Part shown: positions 50,359-60,841 of the stretch, piece by piece
Numbering within the stretch: position 1 is the first letter of the stretch
How the letters are laid out: every line of letters starts with the position of its first letter
From: Treponema socranskii subsp. paredis ATCC 35535
GTDB taxonomy: Bacteria > Spirochaetota > Spirochaetia > Treponematales > Treponemataceae
DNA: 64,000 bases
Direction: 5' to 3'
Assembly: GCA_000413015.1 (NCBI GenBank)
Contig: KE332515.1
Coordinates: 1,073,930-1,137,929, forward strand
The notes under the pieces: model-generated
The model's database searches: none
Seen by the model: only the letters and a program-made list of their open reading frames with translations
What the model was told of the DNA's origin: nothing
Translations under genes and position numbers: made by a program

Positions 50359-51693
50359 CTAGAGGCTCCGCGACCTGATTCTGCCCTTCGTCGTCAATCC
50401 GTCGTGATGGTGCATTTTGAGAAGGGCTTCAACCTGACTCATCGTATCCAAATCGACACCGACCATAATGATCAACGACGTTCCGCCCATCAGCATAGCG
50501 ATCGACTGCGGAAATCTGAAAATCGTTTGAATAAAGGTCGGCAATATCGCGATAACGCACAAAAAGATTGCGCCGGGCAATATGAGCCGATTCAATATCT
50601 TCTGCAGGTATTCTTCCGTTTTGTCCGTACGCACACCGGGAATGGAGCCTCCGTTTTCCCTGATGTTTTTTGCAATTTCCGTGGGGTTCAGCGTTACCTG
50701 AGTGTAGAAGTATGCAAAAAAGACGATGAGGAAGACGAGCAGAATATTATACCATACTCCGTTCGGTGTGAGGAACGATGCGAGGCGCGCTACCCACCGT
50801 GCGGAATTCTGATTGCTTCCGAACATTTGAATAAGCTGGATCGGAAACGTCAAAAGAGAAGATGCGAAGATGAGCGGAATGACGTTCGACGGATTGATTT
50901 TAAACGGAATATACGTATTTTGTCCGCCGTACATTTTCCGTCCGACAACGCGCTTGGCATAATGTACGGGGATTTTCCGTTCGCCCGATTCTTCGTATAC
51001 GACGAGGGCGATGATACCGATAAACATGACGAACACGATGATCGCGAACACAAACTGTATGTCGCCCGCAACGATTTTCCGCCCGAGTTCCATCACCGCG
51101 CTCGGAAGCCTGGCGACGATACCTGCAAAAATCATCATTGAAATACCGTTGCCTATACCCCGCGCCGTAATCTGATCTCCGAGCCAAATCGTGACCATGG
51201 ATCCGGTCGTAACGGTTATCATTGCGAGCATACGGAATGCGATTCTGTTTTCGATAACGATCGAATTCGGAATACTCGACGCATACACCGTCACCGCAAA
51301 AGACTGGAGCAGACACACGAATATCGTGCCGATCCGCGTCCACATCGCGATTTTACGCTGACCGCCGTCTTCTTCGGCGACTCGCTTTAAAGACGGAAAG
51401 ATGATCACCGCAAGCTGCATGATGATCTGCGTCGAAATATAGGGCATAACGCCGAGCATGAAAATGGAAAAATTCGAAAAAGCGCCGCCGACGAAAAAGT
51501 CCATATAGCTCGCAAACGCATTTTTATTTTGGCGCGCAAGCTCGTCGAAGTACGACAAGAGTACGTTCGCGTCGATACCCGGTATGGTCAGCACGCTTCC
51601 CATACGGAAAACGGCCAAAATCAACAGGGTAAAAAGCAAACGGCTGCGGAGCTCTTTGATTTTAAACATATTCACGATAGAATTGCCTGCCAT
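50359..51693 (-). CDS. secY: Preprotein translocase subunit SecY
   Basis: 444 residues, ten membrane helices; start MAGNSIVNMFKIKELRSRLL, first helix from about 17. It forms the protein-conducting channel in the inner membrane. Signature stretches include LGVMPYISTQIIMQLAVI (about 79-96) and, near the C-terminus, GTSLIIMVGVDLDTMSQVEA. Last cytoplasmic tail is short and basic. Confidence 0.98.
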   Translation of the reverse strand: MAGNSIVNMFKIKELRSRLLFTLLILAVFRMGSVLTIPGIDANVLLSYFDELARQNKNAFASYMDFFVGGAFSNFSIFMLGVMPYISTQIIMQLAVIIFPSLKRVAEEDGGQRKIAMWTRIGTIFVCLLQSFAVTVYASSIPNSIVIENRIAFRMLAMITVTTGSMVTIWLGDQITARGIGNGISMMIFAGIVARLPSAVMELGRKIVAGDIQFVFAIIVFVMFIGIIALVVYEESGERKIPVHYAKRVVGRKMYGGQNTYIPFKINPSNVIPLIFASSLLTFPIQLIQMFGSNQNSARWVARLASFLTPNGVWYNILLVFLIVFFAYFYTQVTLNPTEIAKNIRENGGSIPGVRTDKTEEYLQKILNRLILPGAIFLCVIAILPTFIQTIFRFPQSIAMLMGGTSLIIMVGVDLDTMSQVEALLKMHHHDGLTTKGRIRSRSL

Positions 51694-51707
51694 GATTCAA
51701 CTCCGCG

Positions 51708-52262
51708 TTATTTTTTCTTGTCGTCGGACGGTTTTGCCGCCGCGTCTTTTTTAGCATCGCGCGCTTTCGCATACGCTATATTGCGCTCTTTTCTGTTTTG
51801 TCCGACGGAGGCCTGAACGCTTCCTCCCGCTTTTTCGATTTTCTCTTTCGCGGATGCGGAAATCTTGTCCACCGTCACCGAAAACTTTTTCGTCACGTCT
51901 CCGTCGCCGAGAATTTTAATCTTCGCATTGCGCTTTGCCGGAATAAGCCCTTTCGCAACGAGCGAAGCGCGGTCGACGGTTTCTCCGTCTGCGAATTTCG
52001 CTTCGAGATCGGAAACGTTAAAATAGAGAACGTCTTCTTTAAAACGAGCGTTCGAAAAACCGCGCTGTGCGACACGGCGGAAAAGCGGCATCTGACCGCC
52101 TTCAAATCCGACATAGGGATTGCCGCCGCCCGATCGCGACTGCTGTCCCTTATTGCCTCTTCCCGCCGTCGTTCCCAGTCCTGAAGACGAACCGCGGCCG
52201 ACACGCTTCGGTTTTTTATTTGCGCCTTCGGGCGCGTGAAGTACAGGATTGTAATCCGACAT
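51708..52262 (-). CDS. rplO: 50S ribosomal protein L15
   Basis: 184 residues from MSDYNPVLHAPEGANKKPKR, with SD GAGGAGG; the ATG overlaps the rpmD stop in TAATG. Family signature GRGSSSGLGTTAGRGNKGQQ. The C-terminus adds about 35 residues beyond the E. coli length, ending in a Lys/Ala/Asp-rich tail. Confidence 0.97.
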   Translation of the reverse strand: MSDYNPVLHAPEGANKKPKRVGRGSSSGLGTTAGRGNKGQQSRSGGGNPYVGFEGGQMPLFRRVAQRGFSNARFKEDVLYFNVSDLEAKFADGETVDRASLVAKGLIPAKRNAKIKILGDGDVTKKFSVTVDKISASAKEKIEKAGGSVQASVGQNRKERNIAYAKARDAKKDAAAKPSDDKKK

Positions 52263-52447
52263 TATTTCGCCTCCTCGACTGTAAGAAGGTGAGAACATCT
52301 TGCAATCATTCCGCGGATCGAAGAATTATCGTCATGTACGACCGACGAATTGAGTTTTCCCAGACCGAGCGAACGCACTGTCGCTTTTACATCCGACTTC
52401 TGTCTGATCGTACTTTTTTTAAGCGTAATTTTGAGTTTACCTGCCAT
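52262..52447 (-). CDS. rpmD: 50S ribosomal protein L30
   Basis: 61 residues, MAGKLKITLKKSTIRQKSDV, with the family's VRSLGLGKLNSSVVHDD. Its stop and the rplO start share a base (TAATG). It starts 3 bp after rpsE ends. Confidence 0.97.
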   Translation of the reverse strand: MAGKLKITLKKSTIRQKSDVKATVRSLGLGKLNSSVVHDDNSSIRGMIARCSHLLTVEEAK

Positions 52448-52450
52448 AGA

Positions 52451-53086
52451 TTAACCCCACAACTCGTCGAGCGTTTTGCCCCTGCCCGCAGCGACGGCCT
52501 TTGCATCGAGCAAATGCCCGATCGCATCGAAAGTCGCACGTACGACATTGACGGACGCGCTCGCACCGAGCGATTTCGAAATAATATCCGTCGCTCCGGC
52601 AGCGTCCATAATCGCACGGACAGCACCTCCGGCGATGATACCGGTACCCGGACATGCCGGTTTAATAAGCACTTCGGAGCTTTTATACTTGCCGATCATC
52701 TCGTGCGGAATCGTTCCGTTTTTTACCGGCAAAACGATGAGACTGCGCTTTGCGCGGTCGATGCTCTTTTTGATAGCTTCGGTTACATCGTTCGCTTTTC
52801 CGAATCCGTAGCCGACGCGGCCCTTTTTATCGCCGACGACCGTAAGCGCCGCAAACGAAAAGCGGCGGCCGCCCTTTACGACTTTTGCAGTACGGTTGAG
52901 CATGACGAGCTTTTCGACGAATTCTTTTTCTTCATCGTTTCTGCGCTCGCCGCGGTCTCTGCCTCTGCCCCGCCGCTCACGTCCGCCTTCGCGGGCGTTT
53001 TCTCGTGAAGTTTCCGCGCGGGGCGTGTCCTTCGGATCGGCTGCAGCTTTAACTTCTTTTACTTCTTTATTTTCCTGCTCTGCCAT
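52451..53086 (-). CDS. rpsE: 30S ribosomal protein S5 with long charged N-terminus
   Basis: 211 residues, E. coli S5 having 167. The core begins near residue 50 ([20 protein letters not shown]), followed by [20 protein letters not shown] and [17 protein letters not shown]. The first 50 residues are Glu/Lys/Arg/Gly-rich, ending with [11 protein letters not shown]-type repeats. S5 guards decoding accuracy and mRNA entry. Confidence 0.97.
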   Translation of the reverse strand: MAEQENKEVKEVKAAADPKDTPRAETSRENAREGGRERRGRGRDRGERRNDEEKEFVEKLVMLNRTAKVVKGGRRFSFAALTVVGDKKGRVGYGFGKANDVTEAIKKSIDRAKRSLIVLPVKNGTIPHEMIGKYKSSEVLIKPACPGTGIIAGGAVRAIMDAAGATDIISKSLGASASVNVVRATFDAIGHLLDAKAVAAGRGKTLDELWG

Positions 53087-53095
53087 ACATACTCC

Positions 53096-53458
53096 TTAGA
53101 ATACGATTCCCGCTTTGCGGGCTCCGTCGGCAAGTGCTTTAACGACGCCGTGATAAAGATACCCGTTGCGGTCGAACACGACAGTCGTAATCTGCTTGTC
53201 TTTCAGACGCGCGCCGAGCGCTTCGCCGAGCTTTGCCGCGTCGGCAACGGTCGGCTTCAGGTTTGCAAATTCTTTTTCAAGCGTCGAAATACAGGCGAGC
53301 GTTTTACCTTCATCATCGTTGACGATCTGCACCGACAGATTTTTATTGCTCCGTGTCACCGTCATGCGGGGACGGGAAGCCGTTCCGTATACCGTTTTGC
53401 GGATATGGAATTTTCTGTGCAGACGGCGTCTGTTTTTATCGTCCATCTTTTTAATCAT
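53096..53458 (-). CDS. rplR: 50S ribosomal protein L18
   Basis: 120 residues, [29 protein letters not shown] supports this first ATG over Met5. It binds 5S rRNA with L5. Core FRNG-type stretch [20 protein letters not shown]. Confidence 0.97.
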   Translation of the reverse strand: MIKKMDDKNRRRLHRKFHIRKTVYGTASRPRMTVTRSNKNLSVQIVNDDEGKTLACISTLEKEFANLKPTVADAAKLGEALGARLKDKQITTVVFDRNGYLYHGVVKALADGARKAGIVF

Positions 53459-53469
53459 AACACTTCACC

Positions 53470-54009
53470 TTATTTTACGCCGGTTTTGCCGACTTTGCGT
53501 CTGATGACTTCGGTTTCATAGCGGATACCCTTGCCTTTATAAGGTTCGGGTTTGCGCAAACTGCGGATTTCCGCACAAAACTGACCGACTTTCTGTTTAC
53601 TGATACCGGATACCGTAACTTTACCGTTCGCATCGGCTGCGACCGTAAGACCTTCGGGAATCAGCGCGATAAAATCGTTCGAATAACCGAGGTTCATCAC
53701 AAGCTCGTTGCCCTTAACTTCGGCACGGAAACCGACGCCCGTGATGATAAGCGATTTCGAAAAACCGGTTGTCACTCCGATTACCATATCTTTGATAAGA
53801 CTGCGGTACAAACCGTGATCTGCATTTGCCTGTTTCGATGTATTGTTCGGCGTTACGGAAATATTTCCGTCTTCAAACGAAACCTTTACATTGTTTCCGT
53901 AATGCTGATGCAGTTCGCCTTTCGGTCCTTTTACGGAAATCGAATCGGGGTTTACCGTTACCGTGACGCCCGCCGGAACAGCGACGGGAAGTTTACCTAG
54001 TTTTGACAT
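53470..54009 (-). CDS. rplF: 50S ribosomal protein L6
   Basis: 179 residues, MSKLGKLPVAVPAGVTVTVN, two L6 domains, with the C-terminal signature PEPYKGKGIRYETEVIRRKVG. It sits near the factor-binding site of the 50S subunit. Confidence 0.98.
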   Translation of the reverse strand: MSKLGKLPVAVPAGVTVTVNPDSISVKGPKGELHQHYGNNVKVSFEDGNISVTPNNTSKQANADHGLYRSLIKDMVIGVTTGFSKSLIITGVGFRAEVKGNELVMNLGYSNDFIALIPEGLTVAADANGKVTVSGISKQKVGQFCAEIRSLRKPEPYKGKGIRYETEVIRRKVGKTGVK

Positions 54010-54021
54010 AGCTTTCTCCCC

Positions 54022-54420
54022 TTACCATACCGTACAAATCAATTCGCCGCCGACCATTTTTTCGGTCGCCTTTTTTCCGGTGGTGACGCCTGCCGACGTA
54101 GAAACGATAAGCGTTCCGTAGCCGTTGTACACGCGCGGCAAATCTTTAAAGCCCGAATATACGCGGCGGCCGGGCGTCGAAATTCTTTTCAGCCCGTGAA
54201 TGACCGGATTATTCTGACCGTCGTATTTCAAAAAGATGCGGATAACGTTTTTTCCTTCTTCCTGAACCTTTTTAAAGTTTTTAATATACCCTTCGGTTTT
54301 CAAAATCTTCACGATTTCCAGCTTCAGTTTCGAAGTCGGAACGTCGACTTTTTCGTGGCGGACAGCAACCGCATTCCGAACCTTAGTGAGCATATCTGCT
54401 ACGGGATCTGATGCACTCAT
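54022..54420 (-). CDS. rpsH: 30S ribosomal protein S8
   Basis: 132 residues, [20 protein letters not shown], with the C-terminal [18 protein letters not shown] primary 16S-binding protein; in E. coli S8 is also the translational repressor of the spc operon, which is not visible here from sequence alone. Confidence 0.98.
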   Translation of the reverse strand: MSASDPVADMLTKVRNAVAVRHEKVDVPTSKLKLEIVKILKTEGYIKNFKKVQEEGKNVIRIFLKYDGQNNPVIHGLKRISTPGRRVYSGFKDLPRVYNGYGTLIVSTSAGVTTGKKATEKMVGGELICTVW

Positions 54421-54435
54421 TTTACACTCCTGCCG

Positions 54436-54621
54436 CTACCAACTCGATTTCGTGACGCCCGGAAGCAGGCCTTCACTTGCCAATTTACGGAAGCACAAAC
54501 GGCACATTTTAAATTTCCGTAAATATCCACGCGGGCGTCCGCAAATCTGACAGCGGTTGTATTCCCGTGTCGGATATTTTTGCTTGCGGGCGGCTTTAAT
54601 AACCATCGATTTCTTAGCCAT
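54436..54621 (-). CDS. rpsN: 30S ribosomal protein S14 (zinc type)
   Basis: 61 residues, the short type Z form with Cys24, Cys27, Cys40 and Cys43 ([11 protein letters not shown] and [10 protein letters not shown]). The zinc-free long form is absent from this position. Confidence 0.98.
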   Translation of the reverse strand: MAKKSMVIKAARKQKYPTREYNRCQICGRPRGYLRKFKMCRLCFRKLASEGLLPGVTKSSW

Positions 54622-54631
54622 AGATCCTCAC

Positions 54632-55183
54632 TTATTTCCGGAACGGCATATTGAACTTGGCAAGCAAAGCGCGGGCTTCGTTGTCCGTCTTTGCGCTCGT
54701 TACGATCGCGATATTCATGCCGGATATCCGCGCGATTTTATCGAAATCGATTTCCGGGAAAATAATCTGTTCCGTAATGCCGAGAGAAAAATTTCCGTGT
54801 CCGTCAAATCCGGTCGATTTGATACCGCGGAAATCCTTAACGCGCGGAAGCGCAACGTTGACGAGGCGGTCCAAAAATTCATACATCATTGTTCCGCGCA
54901 GCGTTACCCGTGCGCCCACTTCATTGCCCTCACGAAGTTTGAAGTTGGCTATGCTTTTGCGAGCCTTTGTCTTGACCGCGTGCTGTCCCGTAATCTGAGC
55001 CAGATCTTCGACAGCGGCATCAAGAAGTTTCTTGTTGGTGAGAGCTTCGCCCACGCCCATGCTCACGACAATCTTTTTAACTGCCGGAACCTGCATCGGC
55101 GTCGTATAGCCGAACTCTTTTATGAGAGCGGGTGCGATAGTTTCCTTGTAGACTTTCTTAAGCCGAGGTACGTAATTGTCCAT
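54632..55183 (-). CDS. rplE: 50S ribosomal protein L5
   Basis: 183 residues from [20 protein letters not shown]. The start is the ATG sharing a base with the rplX stop (TAATG). It binds 5S rRNA; signature [20 protein letters not shown] and the C-terminal [14 protein letters not shown]-like region. Confidence 0.97.
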   Translation of the reverse strand: MDNYVPRLKKVYKETIAPALIKEFGYTTPMQVPAVKKIVVSMGVGEALTNKKLLDAAVEDLAQITGQHAVKTKARKSIANFKLREGNEVGARVTLRGTMMYEFLDRLVNVALPRVKDFRGIKSTGFDGHGNFSLGITEQIIFPEIDFDKIARISGMNIAIVTSAKTDNEARALLAKFNMPFRK

Positions 55184-55500
55184 TACAGTGTTTCTCCACA
55201 TTTACGGCAGACACGAACTTTTTTATCGCCGTCAATTTTATAACCGATCTTTACCGGACGTCCGCATTTTTTGCATACGATGCCGACGTTCGAAATGTGC
55301 AGCGGCGCTTCGACTTCGACGATGCCGCCCTGATCCTGCTGACTTCTGCGCTTCATCGCCTTTTTGACGATATTGACGCCGGAAACGATCACTTTGTCTT
55401 TTTTCGGAATGATACGCACGACCGAGCCGCGTTTTCCTTTGTCTTTGCCGGCAAGCACTTCCACATTATCGTTCTTTTTAATTTTGAATTTCTTTTGCAT
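55183..55500 (-). CDS. rplX: 50S ribosomal protein L24
   Basis: 105 residues with the KOW motif [20 protein letters not shown]. Two C-terminal CxxC pairs (CKKCGRP and CRKCGETL) suggest a zinc ribbon. It starts 50S assembly. Confidence 0.97.
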   Translation of the reverse strand: MQKKFKIKKNDNVEVLAGKDKGKRGSVVRIIPKKDKVIVSGVNIVKKAMKRRSQQDQGGIVEVEAPLHISNVGIVCKKCGRPVKIGYKIDGDKKVRVCRKCGETL

Positions 55501-55512
55501 ACGAAATGCTCC

Positions 55513-55881
55513 TTACAATACTTCCGGCGCAAGCGAAACGATTTTCATAAAATCCATATCGCGCAATTCGCGGGCAACCGGTCCGAACACGCGTTTGCCT
55601 TTCGGATTTTTGTTGTCGTCGACGATAACGCACGCGTTGTCGTCAAAGCGGATATAGGTTCCGTCCGGACGGCGGTATTCTTTCGACTGACGCACGATAA
55701 CGGCTTTTTCGACCGCACCTTTTTTGATCGTCGACGTCGGGATCGCGTCTTTGACGGCTACGACGATGATGTCGCCGATGCCGGCATACCGACGATGCGT
55801 GCCGCCGAGTACTTTAATACACTGAACCATTTTTGCACCGGAGTTATCCGCAACGGTAAGCATGGACTGCATTTGAATCAT
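55513..55881 (-). CDS. rplN: 50S ribosomal protein L14
   Basis: 122 residues, [20 protein letters not shown], exactly the family length. It lies at the subunit interface next to L19. Confidence 0.98.
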   Translation of the reverse strand: MIQMQSMLTVADNSGAKMVQCIKVLGGTHRRYAGIGDIIVVAVKDAIPTSTIKKGAVEKAVIVRQSKEYRRPDGTYIRFDDNACVIVDDNKNPKGKRVFGPVARELRDMDFMKIVSLAPEVL

Positions 55882-55896
55882 ACTGCTGCTCCTGCG

Positions 55897-56172
55897 TTAT
55901 TTTGCACGTTCGATAATTTCAACAAGCCGCCAGCGCTTGTGCCGGCTGAGCGGTCTGCATTCCACGATACGCACGGTATCTCCGATATGGGCGTCGTTCT
56001 TTTCATCGTGAGCCATATACTTCTTTGTACGTTTGACGTATTTTTTATAAAGCCTGTCCATCTTCCTTGTGGCAACGGAAACGACGATCGATTTTTCCAT
56101 TTTATCGCTCGTTACGAGACCGACAAACGAATGGTGATTCGGCTTTTTTACCTGAACAGTCTGCTCTTCCAC
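55897..56172 (-). CDS. rpsQ: 30S ribosomal protein S17
   Basis: 91 residues, OB fold; [20 protein letters not shown] and the C-terminal [20 protein letters not shown] are typical. A primary 16S rRNA binder. Confidence 0.98.
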   Translation of the reverse strand: MEEQTVQVKKPNHHSFVGLVTSDKMEKSIVVSVATRKMDRLYKKYVKRTKKYMAHDEKNDAHIGDTVRIVECRPLSRHKRWRLVEIIERAK

Positions 56173-56182
56173 GGTTCAGCTC

Positions 56183-56407
56183 CTATTTATTTGCTTCGGC
56201 AGTTTTTTGCGCCGCGGGGCACTTTTGCCGAATGAACGTATTTAAGCGGGCGATTTCGCGGCGCATCGTACGTTTTTGCAGCGGATTATCTACATGGGAG
56301 ATTACCATCTTAAACCGTAAGTCCATGTACTCTTTTTTCATCTTGTCGCGCTTTGCAACGAGCTCTTCATAAGACAGGTCTTTATCTTTAATGTTTTTAT
56401 CGGCCAT
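56183..56407 (-). CDS. rpmC: 50S ribosomal protein L29
   Basis: 74 residues, helical hairpin with LSYEELVAKRDKMKKEYMDL and IARLNTFIRQK; lies by the exit tunnel and takes part in docking of SRP and trigger factor. Slightly longer than usual, with a polar end. Confidence 0.96.
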   Translation of the reverse strand: MADKNIKDKDLSYEELVAKRDKMKKEYMDLRFKMVISHVDNPLQKRTMRREIARLNTFIRQKCPAAQKTAEANK

Positions 56408-56419
56408 CTTATCCTCCCG

Positions 56420-56839
56420 TTACGCCGTAACCGGCTTGTACGCAATCTTCGTCAAAATAGGCAGTTTGCTTTGCGCAAGTTCGAGTGCGCGATGCGCCTG
56501 CTTTAAGTCGACGCCGCCGATTTCGAATAAAATCATACCCGGCTTGATAACGGCCGCCCAAAATTCGGGCGCACCTTTTCCCTTACCCATGCGGACTTCA
56601 GCCGGCTTTTTTGAAATAGGCTTATCGGGAAACACGCGGATCCACACTTTACCTTTGCGGCTGAGTTCGCGGTTGATCGCGACACGGCACGCTTCGATAA
56701 CCGTCGCTTTGAGCCACGTCGGCTCGGTCGCAACGAGCGCTATGTCGCCGAAATCTATATGATTGTTGCGCGTCGCGTTTCCTTTTTCTCTACCGCGCTG
56801 CACTTTACGGTGCAATACTCTTTTAGGACTGAGCGGCAT
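56420..56839 (-). CDS. rplP: 50S ribosomal protein L16
   Basis: 139 residues, [20 protein letters not shown], with [20 protein letters not shown]. It helps position A-site tRNA. Confidence 0.98.
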   Translation of the reverse strand: MPLSPKRVLHRKVQRGREKGNATRNNHIDFGDIALVATEPTWLKATVIEACRVAINRELSRKGKVWIRVFPDKPISKKPAEVRMGKGKGAPEFWAAVIKPGMILFEIGGVDLKQAHRALELAQSKLPILTKIAYKPVTA

Positions 56840-56842
56840 ACC

Positions 56843-57568
56843 TTAACTCCTTGCCTGTTTTTCGGACTGCGCCGGAGCGCGTTCGCGGCGGCCTTTACGC
56901 ACAAGCTGGCCGGCGTCTTCGTTCTGTTCGACACCGTAATTCATACCGTTGTACACCCAAACTTTGACGCCGATTTTGCCGTACGTCGTCTGCGCTTCAT
57001 ACGTGCCGTAATCGATATCGGCTCTCAGCGTGTGAAGCGGAACGCGTCCTTCTTTGTGCTCTTCGGTGCGCTTCATATCCGCGCCTCCGAGACGACCCGC
57101 AAGGCGGATTTTAATACCCTGAGCGCCTGCGCGCACCGCGTTGTTGATCGCCTGTTTTAAAGCACGGCGGTATGAACCGTGACCCGCAAGCTGACGGCCG
57201 ACATTTTCGGCGATGAGCCTTGCATTCAAATCGGCGCGTTTGATCTCTTTAATTTTGATCTGCACCTTTTTCGGTTCAAGCTGTTTTTGTATCTGTGCGC
57301 TGATCGTTTCGATCGTCGCGCCCTTGACGCCGATGATGACGCCCGGACGCGCCGTATGGATCACGATCGTCACGCGCTGCGGATGGCGGACGATTTCAAC
57401 TTCCGCGATATCGGCGTTTTTGCACTCGGGAAGATTTGCAATCATTTTGCGGATTTTCAAATCTTCGAGGACGAGACCTGCATATTCGCGGGGATCCGCA
57501 TACCAGCGAGACTGCCATGTTTTGTTTACGCCGAGACGCAAACCGATAGGATTAACTTTCTGACCCAC
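56843..57568 (-). CDS. rpsC: 30S ribosomal protein S3
   Basis: 241 residues if started at GTG 57568 ([20 protein letters not shown]), which matches the family start exactly and lies 1 bp after the rplV stop. An ATG 24 nt upstream (57592) would overlap rplV and add eight unusual residues. KH domain (about 40-110) and C-terminal domain are normal; the last about 20 residues are Arg/Glu/Gln-rich. Confidence 0.92.
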   Translation of the reverse strand: MGQKVNPIGLRLGVNKTWQSRWYADPREYAGLVLEDLKIRKMIANLPECKNADIAEVEIVRHPQRVTIVIHTARPGVIIGVKGATIETISAQIQKQLEPKKVQIKIKEIKRADLNARLIAENVGRQLAGHGSYRRALKQAINNAVRAGAQGIKIRLAGRLGGADMKRTEEHKEGRVPLHTLRADIDYGTYEAQTTYGKIGVKVWVYNGMNYGVEQNEDAGQLVRKGRRERAPAQSEKQARS

Positions 57569-57569
57569 T

Positions 57570-57926
57570 TTATTTTCCCGCCTTTTCGTCAACGACGACA
57601 GTAATATGACACATGCGCTTTAAAAGCTGATCCGCACGTCCGCGAGCGCGGAACCAAATCCGCTTGAGACGCGGGCCTTCGTCGATTCTGATCTCTTTGA
57701 CATACAGCATATCTTCATCGAGCTTGCTGTTCGCATTGAGCGCGTTCGACACGGCCGACTTGAGCGTTTTGCCGATGAGGCGCGCGCCTTTTTGCGGCAT
57801 ATTTTCAAGAATGACCGCAGCTTCGGAACAGCGCTTTTGGTTTATCACATGGGCGACGGGGCGAACCTTCGTCGGCGATGCGAAAAGAAATTTCGATACA
57901 GCTCTATATCCTTTGTTTTCAGCCAT
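57570..57926 (-). CDS. rplV: 50S ribosomal protein L22
   Basis: 118 residues from [29 protein letters not shown] supports this ATG rather than one 9 nt upstream. The conserved loop near the C-terminus ([20 protein letters not shown]) lines the exit tunnel and is the site of macrolide-resistance changes in other bacteria. Confidence 0.96.
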   Translation of the reverse strand: MAENKGYRAVSKFLFASPTKVRPVAHVINQKRCSEAAVILENMPQKGARLIGKTLKSAVSNALNANSKLDEDMLYVKEIRIDEGPRLKRIWFRARGRADQLLKRMCHITVVVDEKAGK

Positions 57927-57937
57927 AGTTTCCACCT

Positions 57938-58255
57938 TTATTTACCGGCAGGCGCAGAAGCCGCTTTCGGTGCGGCTGCCTTTGCAGCGGACTTATCTGA
58001 GCCGCCGTGCGCACGGAACACGCGGGTAGGAGAAAATTCTCCGAGCTTATGCCCGACGAGGTTTTCCGTGATATACACGGGAATCCACGACTTGCCGTTG
58101 TATACGGAAATCGTATTTCCGACCATTTCCGGGATGATCGTCGAACAACGGGAATAGGTTTTTATCATCTTCCGGTCCGATTCTTTATTCATCGCCTGTA
58201 CTTTCTTATAGAGGCTCTTTTCGACAAAAGGGCCTTTTTTAACCGATCTTGACAC
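57938..58255 (-). CDS. rpsS: 30S ribosomal protein S19
   Basis: 105 residues; [20 protein letters not shown] is typical, core to about 88 ([13 protein letters not shown]), then an Ala/Lys/Pro tail of about 17 residues. It lies in the 30S head and contacts S13. Confidence 0.97.
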   Translation of the reverse strand: MSRSVKKGPFVEKSLYKKVQAMNKESDRKMIKTYSRCSTIIPEMVGNTISVYNGKSWIPVYITENLVGHKLGEFSPTRVFRAHGGSDKSAAKAAAPKAASAPAGK

Positions 58256-58272
58256 TGTCAGCTCCTCCGTAC

Positions 58273-59097
58273 TTACTTCTTACGGCGCGAAATAATAAAT
58301 TTACTCGACGTCTTCCGCTTGTTGCGGGTTTTATAGCCTTTGCACGGCTGTCCCCACGGAGTAACGGGATTGCGTCCCTTTCCGGCGCCTTCGCCGCCGC
58401 CGAGCGGGTGATCGACCGGGTTCATCGCCATACCGCGAACCGTCGGGCGGACGCCCATCCAGCGTCTGCGGCCTGCTTTTCCGAGCCGCACGTTCATGTG
58501 ATCTTCGTTTCCCACTACGCCGATCGTCGCATAGCACTTGCTGTTGATCCTGCGCATTTCGCTCGACGGTAAACGGATGATAACGTAGTCGCCTTCGTTA
58601 CCGGCGATCATCGCACTCGTACCGGCAGAACGGGCAAGCTGTCCGCCGCGTCCGATCTGCAGTTCGATATTGTGCACCGTAAAACCGACGGGAATGAGAC
58701 CGAGCGGCAGCGCATTGCCGACCGTCGGAGAGGCGCTTTCGCCCGCCATGATCTTTTGTCCGACCTGCAAACCTTTCGGCGCAATGATATAGCGCTTGTC
58801 GCCGTCGGCATAATACACGAGCGCGATATTTGCACTGCGGTTCGGATCGTATTCGATCGTTTTTACCGTACCGGGAATACCGTGTTTATTGCGTTTAAAA
58901 TCGATGTCTCGATACTTCCGTTTGTGTCCGCCGCCCTGATGGCGCACGGAAATACGTCCGCCGCCTCCGCGGCCCGCATGAGACACCATACCTGACGTAA
59001 GTGTTTTTTCGGGTTTCTTTGCCGTCAAGTGATCCCGCACCAAGTCCACGCGTCCGCGCGTACCCGGCGTTATCGGCTTAAATATCTTAAGAGCCAT
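58273..59097 (-). CDS. rplB: 50S ribosomal protein L2
   Basis: 274 residues, standard; [20 protein letters not shown] and the catalytic-centre region with [13 protein letters not shown] (about 225-237, including the conserved His). Required for subunit joining and peptidyl transfer. Confidence 0.98.
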   Translation of the reverse strand: MALKIFKPITPGTRGRVDLVRDHLTAKKPEKTLTSGMVSHAGRGGGGRISVRHQGGGHKRKYRDIDFKRNKHGIPGTVKTIEYDPNRSANIALVYYADGDKRYIIAPKGLQVGQKIMAGESASPTVGNALPLGLIPVGFTVHNIELQIGRGGQLARSAGTSAMIAGNEGDYVIIRLPSSEMRRINSKCYATIGVVGNEDHMNVRLGKAGRRRWMGVRPTVRGMAMNPVDHPLGGGEGAGKGRNPVTPWGQPCKGYKTRNKRKTSSKFIISRRKK

Positions 59098-59124
59098 TGT
59101 AAATCCCCTTAATCCTTAAAAAGC

Positions 59125-59409
59125 TCACACGCCTTCAAACGCCTGGATTTTTTCTCCGGAGGCGACGCGCACAATCGCTTTTTTATACGAAGCGGTCATA
59201 CCGGGAACACCCCGCGTGCGCCGCATCTTTCCGCCAATATTCATCGTCGTGCAGCCGATAACTTTTACGTTAAAGAGCTTTCGAACGGCGTCTTTAATCT
59301 GTATTTTGCTCGCATCTTTGTGAACGATGAAAACGTATTTATCCTGCTCGCGCAGCATATTTGCTTTTTCCGAAATAACCGGCCTGATAAGAATATCCGT
59401 GATATCCAT
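59125..59409 (-). CDS. rplW: 50S ribosomal protein L23
   Basis: 94 residues, MDITDILIRPVISEKANMLR, with the rRNA-binding loop around KMRRTRGVPGMTASYKKAIV. Docking site of trigger factor and SRP at the exit tunnel. Its start shares one base with the rplD stop. Confidence 0.97.
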   Translation of the reverse strand: MDITDILIRPVISEKANMLREQDKYVFIVHKDASKIQIKDAVRKLFNVKVIGCTTMNIGGKMRRTRGVPGMTASYKKAIVRVASGEKIQAFEGV

Positions 59410-60050
59410 TATTCAGCCTCCTTTTCTTTCGCCGCATAGAACGAAGAAAGATTTTTTACCGCGCTTTCAAGAGCGATGATCTTCCGTCCGTAAAACAGCG
59501 CGTGTGCGCTCAAACGGTTGTACGATAAAAACTGCAGCAACGGGATATTGCGCGCAGCTTGTTTGATTTTGGGATCGTCATCCTTTAAGATCAGTACCGT
59601 GCGCTCGCCCTTGGTAAAATTGTCGAGAATCTTTACCAAATCTTTCGTTTTGCCGCTGTCGATCGTAAAATCTTCAACGACGGTAAAACGGTCGCTCTGC
59701 GCCTGCATACTCAAAATCGATTTCATCGCCAAGCGTTTTTCTTTTTTCGGTATCGCATAACTGAAATCGCGCGGTTTCGGTCCGAAAATCGTACCGCCGC
59801 CTGCAAGGAGCGGAGATTTTTTATCGCCGCGGCGGGCGTGTCCCGTACCCTTTTGTTTATACGGCTTCGCATTGCTGCCGTGCACTTCGGAACGACCTTT
59901 TGTGCAAGCTGTTCCGACGCGCCTGTTTGCCAATTCATTCGTGACGGCATAGTAAATGACGTCTTCATTTACCGGAAGACCGAATACGGCGTCGTCAAGC
60001 GAAATCGTACGCAGCTCTTTACCGTCGACCGAAAAGACTTTCTTTTCCAT
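59409..60050 (-). CDS. rplD: 50S ribosomal protein L4
   Basis: 213 residues. The tunnel loop with GTGHARRGDKKSPLLAGGGT (about 68-87) is present. In E. coli L4 represses the S10 operon; a target in the present leader cannot be claimed. Confidence 0.98.
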   Translation of the reverse strand: MEKKVFSVDGKELRTISLDDAVFGLPVNEDVIYYAVTNELANRRVGTACTKGRSEVHGSNAKPYKQKGTGHARRGDKKSPLLAGGGTIFGPKPRDFSYAIPKKEKRLAMKSILSMQAQSDRFTVVEDFTIDSGKTKDLVKILDNFTKGERTVLILKDDDPKIKQAARNIPLLQFLSYNRLSAHALFYGRKIIALESAVKNLSSFYAAKEKEAE

Positions 60051-60069
60051 AATGAGTCACCTTCCGTCG

Positions 60070-60690
60070 TTATTTTTTCACCGCGGACTTGACGATCAGC
60101 GTGCAGTCTTTATTCCCGGGAACGGCCCCGCGAACCATAATCACTTTCAGATCCGCATCGGTTTTGACGACCTGCAGATTTTGAATCGTAACCTTTTTCG
60201 AACCCATGCGGCCGGGCATTTTCACATTTTTGAACGTATGACCCGGAGTCGTAGACTGACCCGTACCGCCGGCTTCGCGGTGAAATTTCGAACCGTGCGA
60301 AGCGCGTCCGCCGTGAAAGCCCCAGCGCTTCATAACACCCTGAAAGCCCTTACCCTTCGACACGGATGTAATGTCGAGAAAGCGGATACCGTCGAACAGT
60401 TCCATGCCGATTTGATCGCCGACTTTCACTTCTTTTTCGAAATCGCGGAATTCTTTCAATGTCCGCTTCGGCGCAATATTTTCCGCAAATTGATTTTTAT
60501 ACGCTTTCGTCACTCTCGATTCTTTTGCATCGTCGATTCCGAGGACGACGGCATCATAGCCGTTGCGATCTTTTGTTCTGGTAGCGATGACGGTATTGGG
60601 ATCGATGCGGATCACGGTTACCGGAATAAGGTTTCCGCTTTCATCGAATACCTGCGTCATCCCCACTTTTTTTGCAATCAGACCTTTCAT
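60070..60690 (-). CDS. rplC: 50S ribosomal protein L3
   Basis: 206 residues from MKGLIAKKVGMTQVFDESGN, the family start, with SD CAGGAG. The long central extension near the peptidyl-transferase centre (KGKGFQGVMKRWGFHGGRAS) is intact. A 151-bp gap to rpsJ (60691-60841) is longer than usual in this operon and has several short GC-rich hairpins. Confidence 0.97.
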   Translation of the reverse strand: MKGLIAKKVGMTQVFDESGNLIPVTVIRIDPNTVIATRTKDRNGYDAVVLGIDDAKESRVTKAYKNQFAENIAPKRTLKEFRDFEKEVKVGDQIGMELFDGIRFLDITSVSKGKGFQGVMKRWGFHGGRASHGSKFHREAGGTGQSTTPGHTFKNVKMPGRMGSKKVTIQNLQVVKTDADLKVIMVRGAVPGNKDCTLIVKSAVKK

Positions 60691-60841
60691 TCTGATACTC
60701 CTGTAAAATTTGCAAAACCTGCGCGGCATTCCGTACAAGTTTTGCCTTAAAAACGTTCGCCTGAAAGCGCGGACGCTTCGGCTCGGCCGTCATCCCGGAT
60801 CCTCGGGAGCGTACCGTATACAGCGGATTTCCGGGCGGAAA

